Shown piece by piece: positions 15,326 through 23,332 of a stretch of DNA of 26,253 nt. The notes under the pieces were generated by a model. That model was not told the DNA's origin. It made no database searches and saw only the letters and a list, made by a program, of their open reading frames with translations. Source of the stretch: CAYPZU01 sp964415395 (GTDB taxonomy: Bacteria > Chlamydiota > Chlamydiia > Chlamydiales > SM23-39). Position 1 is the first letter of the stretch; every line of letters starts with the position of its first letter. Made by a program: the position numbers and the translations under genes. The stretch spans positions 1 to 26,253 of the forward strand of contig CAYPZU010000027.1 in assembly GCA_964415395.1 (NCBI GenBank). Direction: 5' to 3'.

Positions 15326-15865
15326 CTATAGACATGCGGGGGCGCGCCCCCCGCTGCCCCCTTGAGCTTCAATCCGCTTCGCCAAATCGTCTCTCCCTCG
15401 GCGGGCCGTGCGGAGCACTGCTCCCACCTCGTTCGAGCTCGCTGCCGCTCGATTTGGCTTTGCGCCTCGAAGCCGCTGTCTCGCGCTGCGTGTTCGCTTC
15501 GCTCTCTACGCTCGCACGAGAACGATTCTCCCTGTTAACCCGAGCCATATACAGGTGGTTAGCTCCCCTTAAAATTGTTGATCAGGCGGTACTTTTGTGC
15601 AGAGAGGAAGATTTATTCTCTTGTCTGAGCGGGAAGTTTTATTGGCGGTGGGCTTAGTTACATGGTTGAGTCTCGCGCGAACGTAGCGAGCGGAGCGAGT
15701 ACGGAGCGCGAGCCCGAGGCTTCGAGGCGCAAGGCCAAATCGAGCGAAGCGGGCTCGAACGAGGGGGGAGCAGTGCTCCGCACGGCCCGCCGAGGGAGAG
15801 ACGATTTGGCGAAGCGGATTGAAGCTCAAGGGGGCGGCAGGGGGTGTACCCCCGCACGTCTATCG
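15326..15865. repeat. Long imperfect inverted repeat, two arms of about 195 bp around a spacer of about 150 bp
   Basis: The left arm, 15326-15521, matches the reverse complement of the right arm, 15671-15865, including a stretch of more than 80 bases that is nearly identical near the outer ends. The arms carry many GC-rich words (for example GCTTCGCTC/GAGCGAAGC) and no conserved protein frame. The spacer (15522-15670) has no gene. Together with the AT-rich stretch to its right, this explains the 15260-15977 gap. It looks like a non-coding mobile or repeat element (MITE-like), though no target duplication is obvious. Confidence 0.8.
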
Positions 15866-15977
15866 CATCCTCTTAATCCTCAATATTCTATATTTTTCAA
15901 TAACTATTATTATAATTAACTGGATTAATTATTTTAGTAAGTATAATAATTATATTAGAATAATTGCGGGTAGTTTC
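15866..15977 (+). promoter_or_regulatory. AT-rich leader of the 728-aa gene
   Basis: This is a stretch of about 110 bp, very rich in A and T, between the inverted repeat and ATG 15978. Several TATAAT-like words occur (for example at 15910-15915 and 15943-15955), but no single -35/-10 pair stands out. The strong change in composition suggests a promoter region. A GGGTAG lies about 9 bases before the ATG. Confidence 0.35.
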
Positions 15978-18164
15978 ATGGCTCAGAAAGTAAAAGAAAC
16001 TCTTGGAATCCAGGATGCAATGGATAACCTCGCCGCCGTCGCGGGCATCGACATGGAGTCTCCGTCCCCCATCGGGATCGTGAAAAAGAACCGAATCGTC
16101 ACTGATAAAGAAGAGTTCGCCCCAGGCCAAGTCCAATGGCTGAGCGAAGAGGGGAGCGATTCTCTTCTAGAAATTTTAGATGGGACGTACCGGGCCATCC
16201 ACCAGCACCTTCACACTCTCCTGGAAAATCCCGAGATGAACTGGGAGAACGAAAAGACCCGCAAAGGAATCGCCGCCATGATGGCCCTTGTCGGCGAATC
16301 GGCTTCCAAAATGGACGCCTATCTCTCTTACCGGATGAACCGCCCCGCTGCAAAAACCGCCTCCCGCGAAGAGTTCAAAGCCCTGCAGCATTTCTACGTC
16401 CACCGTTTCCAGAAGAAATTCAAGGAAGGGGTCGAAGGAGATCAGGCATGGGAAGGAGAGTGGGCTGAAAATGAAGAAGCGTCGCTGCTCGACCTTTCGA
16501 AAACGGGCCTGAAAGATTTCGAAACGGTGAGAAAAGACCGGGAATACGAACTCTTTTATATCCGCAACGAAGACGGCAAGCCCTATTTCAACGCCGAGCT
16601 TCTTCGGAACATCAAGCTCACCTGCGATTTTGAGGCGGTCAGCGACACCTTTGAAGAAGATCCGCTGCTTAAAGTGCGCGCGATGCAGGACCGCGATCTG
16701 CTCGCTTCGGCAGGGCAGATCCTGGGCGATTGCCACAATGTGATCGTCGATTTCTATAAGCTCGTCGAAAAGCTCCCTGACAACGACCTCGCGCAGTCTC
16801 TCTCGATGAGCCTGCTCGCTCTTTTCCTCGCCGCTAACCCGCGCCATCTTCTGCAGAACACGATCGGCAAGAGCTGCCTCCAGTATTTCGACGACTTCCA
16901 CCGCTTTTTAAGACGGGCTCTCAAAACTTCGGAATACCAGAAACTGATCGCCTATCCGCCCGATAAGGCCGATAAAACGTCCCACCTCCTTCTCTATTTG
17001 GCCCACTCTCTCGCCAGAGGACTTTTCTGCCGCATCGGCGGGGTGAAGCAGGAATCGATCGGACTCATCCACCGGACGATGCGCAAAGGGGAAGAGATCA
17101 AGCAGAAAACCAAGCAGCACATGGAGAAAGGGGAGTCGATCTGGAGCCAATTCCTTCTCGACGACGAGAAGCTCCGCACGCTTCTTTCCCATTTTCCGAA
17201 CGGCCCTCTTTTCAAAATCCTCGACCTGATCCGCGAAGAGCAGGAAGAAGACGCGATGGTTCCGTTCGACCCGATCGGTCAGGAAAATCTCCCTTCGCGC
17301 CTCTTCGAGATCCGCCGCAAAGGGGAGAAGATCGACGTGTTCCGGATTCCGTCGCCGACGCGGCAGACGCTGATCAACAAAGTCGAGGTGATCGACGAAT
17401 TCCGCGCCTTCCTCCGCTCCTATGCGCAGGATAAGCCCCAGAGAACGCACCTGATCGTCAACCTGCACGACCGCACTTCCTGGAAAGAATACGCCCGGAG
17501 CCGCTGCCTCGAAGGACTTCACAAGAACGCCGAATTCACGCAGCAGATCCATACGATCACCCTGCCGAAAGACACCGATTTCTACTACCAGAACAACGAA
17601 TACCTCAACATGAATAGCGCGGCTGACTTCCTCGAAGCGTTCCGCGAGCAGCTCAAAATTCCGGAAGAGTGCGGCTATTTCCTTCCGCTCGCGCCGACTG
17701 AAATCTCCCGCTTCGTCGATTCAGCGCTTCCCGCGATCCACGAGCAGTTTTTCCAGAACAAAAACACCCTCACGCGGCGCAACCGGGAAGATTTCATAGA
17801 GATCTTCTATCAGTTCCTGATTCTCAAATGCATCGACATCCTTGAGCCAGATTCCCTCAGCTTCACCTGCAAAGACGCGATCGACACGGGAGCCGCCCAG
17901 CAGGGAGCCTTCTACGGATTCGTCCAGCTTCTGACAGGGGATATCTCGGATAAAGCGGAGCAGGATTTCCTCCGCTGGCTTGTCTATACTCCGGCTCTTT
18001 TCATCCGCGAGCGGGCGATCGACGCGGAGCGTTTCAACCGGATGCTGTCAGCTCTTGAAAGAATCGACAGCGGCATGAAGGAAAACGGGAAAGAGATCCT
18101 GAAGTCGTTCGGATCGCTCTACGATCCGCAAACCTTCAAGACGCTTTCCGCCAAACATCTTTAG
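15978..18164 (+). CDS. Large hypothetical helical protein, 728 aa
   Basis: I do not recognise this protein. It is highly charged, almost wholly helical in appearance, and has no signal peptide or sustained membrane segment; one Leu/Ala-rich stretch near residue 280 is too short and polar-flanked. A cysteine occurs now and then, but no metal or nucleotide motif. Start ATG 15978 follows a GGGTAG site; the open frame extends 53 codons further, but into the AT-rich leader and inverted repeat. In size it is close to the 727-aa protein at 8406..10589, but I see no convincing sequence similarity between them. The gene ends 5 bases before the convergent mlaD-like gene. A type III secreted or cytosolic scaffold protein are both possible. 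Confidence 0.8.
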   Translation: MAQKVKETLGIQDAMDNLAAVAGIDMESPSPIGIVKKNRIVTDKEEFAPGQVQWLSEEGSDSLLEILDGTYRAIHQHLHTLLENPEMNWENEKTRKGIAAMMALVGESASKMDAYLSYRMNRPAAKTASREEFKALQHFYVHRFQKKFKEGVEGDQAWEGEWAENEEASLLDLSKTGLKDFETVRKDREYELFYIRNEDGKPYFNAELLRNIKLTCDFEAVSDTFEEDPLLKVRAMQDRDLLASAGQILGDCHNVIVDFYKLVEKLPDNDLAQSLSMSLLALFLAANPRHLLQNTIGKSCLQYFDDFHRFLRRALKTSEYQKLIAYPPDKADKTSHLLLYLAHSLARGLFCRIGGVKQESIGLIHRTMRKGEEIKQKTKQHMEKGESIWSQFLLDDEKLRTLLSHFPNGPLFKILDLIREEQEEDAMVPFDPIGQENLPSRLFEIRRKGEKIDVFRIPSPTRQTLINKVEVIDEFRAFLRSYAQDKPQRTHLIVNLHDRTSWKEYARSRCLEGLHKNAEFTQQIHTITLPKDTDFYYQNNEYLNMNSAADFLEAFREQLKIPEECGYFLPLAPTEISRFVDSALPAIHEQFFQNKNTLTRRNREDFIEIFYQFLILKCIDILEPDSLSFTCKDAIDTGAAQQGAFYGFVQLLTGDISDKAEQDFLRWLVYTPALFIRERAIDAERFNRMLSALERIDSGMKENGKEILKSFGSLYDPQTFKTLSAKHL

Positions 18165-18169
18165 CGGAG

Positions 18170-19384
18170 TTATTCAGACTGGGCGACGAGCCCTTCGTTA
18201 TACAGTCTGACTGAATCGGAAAGTCCCTGCACTTTGCGCATCAGGTCGGCGAAGTCGCGGCGGAATCCTTCGCTCTGGATGATTTTCTCCCTCTCTCCGT
18301 CGGCTCTGTCCAGAAGCTCGGTGAGCCTCCCGAGAGAAGTCGTCATCGAATCGATTTCCCCTTCGAAATAGGCTTTGAAATCCTTCGGCGTATCGAGAGC
18401 TTTCATGATGTTGGCTCTCTTCGTCCGTCCTCTTTGCCAGTGTTTGTCGTACTGGAAGAGAAGCCCGTAATGGTTGATGTCGTTCATGAGCGTCTCTCCT
18501 TTGCTCAGGAGCGAAGTGAGCCGCAGATAGAAATCGTCGGCTGCGATGAAGCGGCCCAAAGTCCCCGTTCCATTCGCGATGTCGCGGGAAATCTGGTTGA
18601 GGTTCTGCAGCGTTTGGACGCCGTCGCTGTTGAAAGCCGATGCGGCCTGATCGAGGTTCGAGGTAAGGCTCGAGAGTTTGTGGAGGAGCTGGTCGTCGTT
18701 AAGAGAGGTGCGGACCGCCTCCATATTGTCGTTCAGGATGGCCACCGACTCGCGGATCGCTGGGACAAGCTGTTCTTTGTCGATGGAGGAGAGGACGGTG
18801 TCGGCGCGCGCCATCGCCCCGTCGAACGATTTCAGGGCGTTTGCGAGATGGGCCTGATTCTCATTGAACCATTGGTCGAATCGGCCGATCGCCCCATCGA
18901 GCCGGTTGGCGACTTTCGAGACGGTATTGAAGGTGTTTTCCAGCGTGTCGATCGAGTTGGCGTAGAGGACCTGGTCGGTGACTGGCTGGATTTCCTTTCC
19001 TTTAGGGAGCGCTTTCGGGAGGATCGCGACCGATTTTTCTCCCATAAGCCCCGTGGTGCGGACGGCGATTTCGTCTGTTGGGTAGACGATGACGCTCGAA
19101 TCGACTTTGAGGGCGAGCTGATAGAGATAGACTCGGCCTGAATCGTCAGGGATTTCCTCGCGGGCTTTGATGATCTCCTTGATGTGGGTCACTTCGCCGA
19201 CCGGTTTGCCTGCGCAGGTGACGCGGGTTCCGATCGTGATGCCTGCGATGTTGGCGAATCGGACCTGGAGCGTTTTTTTCCCGTCTCCGATCGTGGGCTC
19301 TAAGAAAAGGATCATCCCGATCATGATGGTGATCGCGCTGGCCACGAAAAGGCCGATCAGGAGATTCTTACTTTGCTCGTTCAT
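18170..19384 (-). CDS. mlaD: MCE-domain lipid transport protein (MlaD-like)
   Basis: A 404-aa protein with one N-terminal membrane anchor (about residues 8-28) and a single MCE domain (about 38-120, beginning QVRFANIAGITIGTRV). A long mostly helical C-terminal region (about 150-404) probably forms a coiled-coil periplasmic tube or needle, making the protein much longer than E. coli MlaD. It is the substrate-binding ring of an ABC lipid transporter working between inner and outer membranes. Its ATG, with AGGAAA upstream, lies inside the 3' end of the ATPase gene (17-bp overlap), so it is the third gene of the mlaE-mlaF-mlaD operon. Direction of lipid movement cannot be told from the sequence. 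Confidence 0.9.
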   Translation of the reverse strand: MNEQSKNLLIGLFVASAITIMIGMILFLEPTIGDGKKTLQVRFANIAGITIGTRVTCAGKPVGEVTHIKEIIKAREEIPDDSGRVYLYQLALKVDSSVIVYPTDEIAVRTTGLMGEKSVAILPKALPKGKEIQPVTDQVLYANSIDTLENTFNTVSKVANRLDGAIGRFDQWFNENQAHLANALKSFDGAMARADTVLSSIDKEQLVPAIRESVAILNDNMEAVRTSLNDDQLLHKLSSLTSNLDQAASAFNSDGVQTLQNLNQISRDIANGTGTLGRFIAADDFYLRLTSLLSKGETLMNDINHYGLLFQYDKHWQRGRTKRANIMKALDTPKDFKAYFEGEIDSMTTSLGRLTELLDRADGEREKIIQSEGFRRDFADLMRKVQGLSDSVRLYNEGLVAQSE

Positions 19385-20144
19385 TCGCTTTCCTTGGTTT
19401 ATGGGCGAGGTTTTCCCTTAAGAAGTTGATGATTGGATCGTCGATCCGCATGAAATCGGCCGGTTTTGCCACGTGGACGATTTGCCCGTCGCGGTGCAGC
19501 GCAAGCCGATCCGCCATAAAGAGGGCGGAGGTGATGTCGTGGGTGACGACGATGCTCGTCCCCTTCAGTTCATTCTGGGTTTTCACGATCAGTTCGTTGA
19601 TCTGCTGCGCGGTGATCGGATCGAGGCCCGTCGTCGGCTCGTCGTAGAGAAGAATCGAAGGTCTGTAGACGATGAGGCGCGCCAGTCCCGCCCGTTTTCT
19701 CATCCCGCCGGAGAGATCGGACGGCATTTTCAGCTCCGTGTCTTCAAGGCCCACCATCGCCAGCGCTTCGCGCACTTTCTGCTCGATCGCCTCAGGCGGG
19801 AACGGTTTGCCCGTCGCCGGATCGCCGTGCTGTTTGAGGTAGAAGGCGGTGTTTTCGAAGATGTTCATCGAATCGAAAAGGGCGGAGCCCTGGAAGAGCA
19901 TCCCCATGTTTTTCACGGCGGCGTAGAGTTCGTTTTTCTTCAAGCTGCTGATCGGAACGCCGTCGACTTCGATCGAGCCTCTGTCGGGTTTTTCAATGCC
20001 GATGATGTGGCGCAAAAGGACGCTTTTCCCCACGCCGGATCTGCCGAGGATGACGAGGATCTCGCCGCGGTTCGCCTCGAGATTGAGGCCTCTTAATACG
20101 TCGACCGCTCCGTAGCGCTTCCAAAGTTCTTTGATCCGGATCAT
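19368..20144 (-). CDS. mlaF: ABC transporter ATPase of the Mla/MCE lipid transport system
   Basis: A 258-aa nucleotide-binding subunit with every ABC motif: Walker A GRSGVGKS (34-41), the Q-loop MLFQGSALF, the signature LSGGMRKRAGLARL, Walker B ILLYDEPTTGLD and the H-loop VTHD. The MRKR after LSGG is typical of the MlaF/Mkl branch. The open frame continues 57 codons upstream inside mlaE, but ATG 20144 overlaps the mlaE stop in TGATG and has AAAGGAG in front, so it is the real start. It powers lipid transfer through MlaE, with MlaD as the periplasmic partner. Confidence 0.95.
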   Translation of the reverse strand: MIRIKELWKRYGAVDVLRGLNLEANRGEILVILGRSGVGKSVLLRHIIGIEKPDRGSIEVDGVPISSLKKNELYAAVKNMGMLFQGSALFDSMNIFENTAFYLKQHGDPATGKPFPPEAIEQKVREALAMVGLEDTELKMPSDLSGGMRKRAGLARLIVYRPSILLYDEPTTGLDPITAQQINELIVKTQNELKGTSIVVTHDITSALFMADRLALHRDGQIVHVAKPADFMRIDDPIINFLRENLAHKPRKANERAK

Positions 20145-20947
20145 CAGACTCCTTTCATCCAGTCGTATTTCAGTTCCTGGTGGATCATGTTGAGAACCAT
20201 CGTCAGAAAGAAGTCGGCCACGAGGATCAGGATGTAGCTGGTCACTACGCTCTGCGTCGTCGATCTGCCCACGCCCGCGGCTCCGCCGCTCGTCTTCATC
20301 CCTTTGTAGCAGCATACGGTGACGAGGAGGACGCCGAAAATGAACGCTTTAATGGAGCCGGTAGCGATATCGAAGAGAGTGATGTGGACCTGCATCGGGT
20401 CGAAGTAGCTCGCCGGAGAAAGGTTGAACAGGTAAACCGCGATCAGATAGCCCCCAAAGATCCCCATCATCGTGCTGAAGAGCGTAAGCAGAGGGATCAT
20501 GAAGATCCCCGCGATGAATCGGGGCGCGATCAGATAGGCGTTCGGATTGATCGCCATCGATTTCAGCGCATCGATCTGCTCGGTTACTTTCATCGAGCCC
20601 AGCTCGGCGCACATCGACGAGCCGACGCGCCCCGTCACCATGAACGCGGTCAAAATCGGACCCAGTTCGGTGATCATCGATTTGCCGACGAGCACGCCCG
20701 TGACTCCGGAAAGCCCCTTTTCGCCCAGCTGGTAGAACGACTGAGCCGCCAGAACGAACCCGGTCGTAAATCCGGTGATCGCCACCACGCCGACCGACAT
20801 GACGCCGATGTGGTAGAGCTGCTCGCGGATTAGCGCCCAAGCGGGAGGGCGGCGGGCCGCGGCTCCGAAGACGTCGAAGATCAGGGAGACATATTCTCCC
20901 ACCATCGTCAGAATCCGAACCGACTGTTTTTTGACTAGGACGAGCAT
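20144..20947 (-). CDS. mlaE: MlaE-family permease of the MCE lipid transport system
   Basis: A 267-aa inner-membrane permease of the MlaE/YrbE family, with about five membrane segments after an N-terminal interfacial helix. Diagnostic stretches include the TELGPILTAFMVTGRVGSSM block and the EQIDALKSMAINP segment that contacts the ATPase. Start ATG 20947 has GGAGG about 8 bases upstream. It is the first gene of the overlapping mlaE-mlaF-mlaD operon. Genes for the periplasmic carrier MlaC and outer-membrane MlaA are not in the window, so they must be elsewhere or replaced by the elongated MlaD. Confidence 0.93.
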   Translation of the reverse strand: MLVLVKKQSVRILTMVGEYVSLIFDVFGAAARRPPAWALIREQLYHIGVMSVGVVAITGFTTGFVLAAQSFYQLGEKGLSGVTGVLVGKSMITELGPILTAFMVTGRVGSSMCAELGSMKVTEQIDALKSMAINPNAYLIAPRFIAGIFMIPLLTLFSTMMGIFGGYLIAVYLFNLSPASYFDPMQVHITLFDIATGSIKAFIFGVLLVTVCCYKGMKTSGGAAGVGRSTTQSVVTSYILILVADFFLTMVLNMIHQELKYDWMKGV

Positions 20948-21046
20948 CGAACCTCCAGCGTCTGCTGTCTCTGATTGTAGCGATTCAAATCAATGACCTC
21001 AATCCATCTGTAAATCAAACTATTCTTTGATCTCTCCCTTTCGGAT

Positions 21047-22285
21047 CTAAAGGTGGGCGATCAGCGCGGCAAAGCCGACATGGAGAGCGATGATCGCCCC
21101 CGGCTCGCTCTTGTAGGCCATTGCGGCCCCAGCCAAGATCAGAGCTGAAAAGAGAAAGTTGACGTAGCGCCATTTGCGCACCATCTCGGCCCAGGAAACC
21201 ACCGAGACGACCGCCGTCAACGCGCCCGCGACCGGATCTATATCGTATAGGATTCCTTTGAGGCCGAAAACAGAAGGGAGAGCCATCAATCCGATTCCGA
21301 GGATTGCGGCGAGGTTGAGGTTCCAGGGGAAGGTAAGTCCCGATAAAGACGACTCGATCAAAACGGACAGGGGCCGATCCATGGTTGGGGAGAGGCCGTC
21401 TTTTTTCTCTTTCGGGCACTTGCCGCCTCTAAAAAGAAGCTCGAGAAAAGGCTTTTCTTTCGATTTGCGCAAAAACTGGATCGTCGCGGCCACTTCGCCG
21501 ATCGCAAACGGAATCGGAATCAGCATGCAAACGGCAGTGACGAGGCAGAGAGTGCACCAGGTGCCGACGGCCAGCGGCTGCAGAATGATCAGCACGGTGC
21601 TCACGAGGCTCACTGGAATCACCAGAATGCCGAAGACCAGAACCAGCCAGGGAGCGGTCCGCCACCGGTTGGCGCCGCCCTGGCAGGTGGCGAAGAACTC
21701 AATCGTGTAGGCGAGGGCTCCGAGCCCTGCGTCGGAAACCGGGAACGCTTTCGATACGTCCGACTCCAGCACCCCTTTTGTTCCGGGCGTGAAGAAGGGA
21801 TCCCAGACTGTTTCCAGATACCCTAACTGGTAGGCCGACAGATAGCGGGCGATCATCCAGCAGAGGAAGGCGAAGAAGGCGATCGGCAGCCTTTGCGGCC
21901 AGCCGGAAGGGTTATAGGTCCAGCCGGGCGGGATCGTTCCCTCTTCTTTCAGCGAGTGGCCGGGCATCGGGTGGAGCGTGATCGCAAGCGCGATGACCCA
22001 CGCGCCGACGAACGTGTCGTTCACATAGGCTGCAGCCTCGGGCGCCCAGAAAACGAGCGGCGAAAACTGAAGCCAGATTCCAAGAGCGGTGATGCCCCAG
22101 ATCTCTAAACTTGTGGCCGACCTGCGGCATTTCATCCCGAAGTAGATGAGCAGCGCGCCGACGGCGAAGTTGGAGTAGGCGACGGCCGTACTCCCCATCG
22201 CAAACGTAATCGTGGAGGCGATCAGCCAGAGGCCGAGCGCGGAGAGGGTGAAGTAGATTTGTACGGGGATTTTTTCGCCCTGCAT
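21047..22285 (-). CDS. SPW-repeat and VKOR-like integral membrane protein
   Basis: A 412-aa polytopic membrane protein with about ten hydrophobic segments. The N-terminal part (about 10-105) looks like two SPW-type repeats, the second containing LGIWLQFSPLVFW. The middle (about 183-260) resembles vitamin K epoxide reductase: SDAGLGALAYTIEF, a conserved WR after a single Cys (C201), and the quinone-site pair C244/C247 in GTWCTLC. The second cysteine pair of canonical VKOR, in the loop before SDAGLG, is missing. The C-terminal part (about 310-412) adds another four or so membrane segments. Canonical VKORs pass electrons from DsbA-type proteins to quinone; here the lost loop cysteines suggest another role or partner. 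Start ATG 22285 has AGAGGAAC just upstream. Confidence 0.75.
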   Translation of the reverse strand: MQGEKIPVQIYFTLSALGLWLIASTITFAMGSTAVAYSNFAVGALLIYFGMKCRRSATSLEIWGITALGIWLQFSPLVFWAPEAAAYVNDTFVGAWVIALAITLHPMPGHSLKEEGTIPPGWTYNPSGWPQRLPIAFFAFLCWMIARYLSAYQLGYLETVWDPFFTPGTKGVLESDVSKAFPVSDAGLGALAYTIEFFATCQGGANRWRTAPWLVLVFGILVIPVSLVSTVLIILQPLAVGTWCTLCLVTAVCMLIPIPFAIGEVAATIQFLRKSKEKPFLELLFRGGKCPKEKKDGLSPTMDRPLSVLIESSLSGLTFPWNLNLAAILGIGLMALPSVFGLKGILYDIDPVAGALTAVVSVVSWAEMVRKWRYVNFLFSALILAGAAMAYKSEPGAIIALHVGFAALIAHL

Positions 22286-22357
22286 AGTTCCTCTTGAGAG
22301 CTTTTCCCTCTATTTGACCGATGGAGAAAAAAAGCGCAAGAGAGGAGAGAGAAAAAA

Positions 22358-22499
22358 AATAACAGGATAGGCAGGATAAGCAGGATAAAAAAGGAAATGA
22401 CGCAGCCAGCCTCAATTCATGAGGCTGAGCCCGGCGGCTGATTTCATATCCTGTCAATCATCAGGCTCGCAGAGCGAGCCGTCATCCTGTCCATCCTGT
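22358..22499. repeat. Composite intergenic palindromic repeat (truncated copy)
   Basis: Units of the form AACAGGATAGGCAGGATAAGCAGGATA (22361-22385) are followed by a partial cloverleaf: GCAGC, the hairpin CAGCCTC/GAGGCTG (22407-22427) and GGCGGC (22433-22438). Next come the hairpin GGCTCGC/GCGAGCC with a different loop (22464-22480) and the string GTCATCCTGTCCATCCTGT (22481-22499). The order is the same as at 8111-8368. It lies between the VKOR-like gene start and the 3' end of the translocator operon and could act as its terminator. Confidence 0.8.
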
Positions 22500-22530
22500 A
22501 ATTCTTATGGATGCAACCGACTTAACAGGA

Positions 22531-23322
22531 TTAGCCGGCGCGGCTGGCGGTCTTCTCGAGGTCGAGCGCCTCTTTGTAAGCGTTCGAGAGACGGTCGCCC
22601 ATATTGCCTTCGCTCTGCTTTTTCTGCTGCTCGTTGTTGAGCTGGTTCATCGCAAGCGCGCCGCGTCCGCTTTCCTCTTTGCCGCGCGCGTTGTAGCGCT
22701 GCTGCACGATGTCTCCCAGACCTTTCGAGAGGTGCTGCGAGGTGAATTCGCAGATCTTCGCAACGCCCTGGTTGCCGGGACGGGCGAACTGGCATCCGAA
22801 CACGGCCATCGCGCCGATCGAGATGATCAGCCCGGCGGTTCCCATTTTGCGGAGGAAGTCGGCTTCTTTTTTGATCGCATCTTTGTATTCGACTTTCAGC
22901 TTGTCGAGATTGACGCGGTCTCTTTCGTTGAGTCTGTTCTGCTGGTCGAACGCCTTCGCGATGATCTCTTTGAGCTTCATGATGAAGTTCATCTCTTTTG
23001 GCGTGAAGAGCTGCGTCTCTTCGTTTTCAGCGGCCAGCTCGTCGATATGGGCCAGCTCCTGCTGCAGCTCTTGCTGCTGATCAGGCGAGAGCTGTTCGAA
23101 GAATTCTTCCGGCGTCTGCTCGGCCGCAATTTGTTCGATTTGTTTGCCGTCGAGATCCGAACCGGTGGAGCGGGGCGTCTCGGCGATGATTTCCGGCGCG
23201 GCGCGGTCTGTTTTTTCGATGGTTTCTTTGTCTTCCCGTTTGTCTACGCCGATTCTCCCGTCGTCTCCGAACGAGGCGGATAAAAGATCAACTTCTGAAA
23301 AACCTTGAATTTCGCTGGACAT
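22531..23322 (-). CDS. sctB: Putative type III secretion translocator, one-hairpin type (SctB/CopD/YopD-like)
   Basis: A 263-aa protein with a disordered acidic N-terminus (1-70), a coiled-coil region (75-155) and one hydrophobic segment (about 160-179), followed by an amphipathic, Gln/Asn-rich C-terminus. This is the layout of the minor translocator SctB (YopD, and CopD in Chlamydia). It would be secreted by the needle complex and inserted with SctE into the host membrane. Start ATG 23322 follows GGGGG about 8 bases upstream and lies 10 bp after the SctE-like stop; it is the last gene of the operon. It is considerably shorter than the Chlamydia CopD proteins. The call rests on architecture and operon position rather than a strong sequence motif. 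Confidence 0.7.
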   Translation of the reverse strand: MSSEIQGFSEVDLLSASFGDDGRIGVDKREDKETIEKTDRAAPEIIAETPRSTGSDLDGKQIEQIAAEQTPEEFFEQLSPDQQQELQQELAHIDELAAENEETQLFTPKEMNFIMKLKEIIAKAFDQQNRLNERDRVNLDKLKVEYKDAIKKEADFLRKMGTAGLIISIGAMAVFGCQFARPGNQGVAKICEFTSQHLSKGLGDIVQQRYNARGKEESGRGALAMNQLNNEQQKKQSEGNMGDRLSNAYKEALDLEKTASRAG

Positions 23323-23332
23323 GCTTCCCCCT

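Noticed and set aside
15319..15919. Short open frames in the inverted repeat
   Set aside because: The frames in the two arms translate to similar Arg/Ser/Pro-rich strings only because the DNA is repeated; they lack starts with ribosome binding sites.
16176..17552. Two long open frames on the minus strand (about 240 and 214 codons)
   Set aside because: They are antisense shadows of the 728-aa gene, with the biased composition expected from a GC-rich coding strand and no ribosome binding site or motif.
8406..18164. Paralogy between the 727-aa and 728-aa proteins
   Set aside because: The lengths are almost equal, but I found no shared motifs or alignable blocks by eye, so equal length is treated as coincidence.
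22361..22385. CRISPR array
   Set aside because: The CAGGAT-type units are only 8-10 bases long, repeat without unique spacers and occur in many scattered places; no cas genes are nearby.
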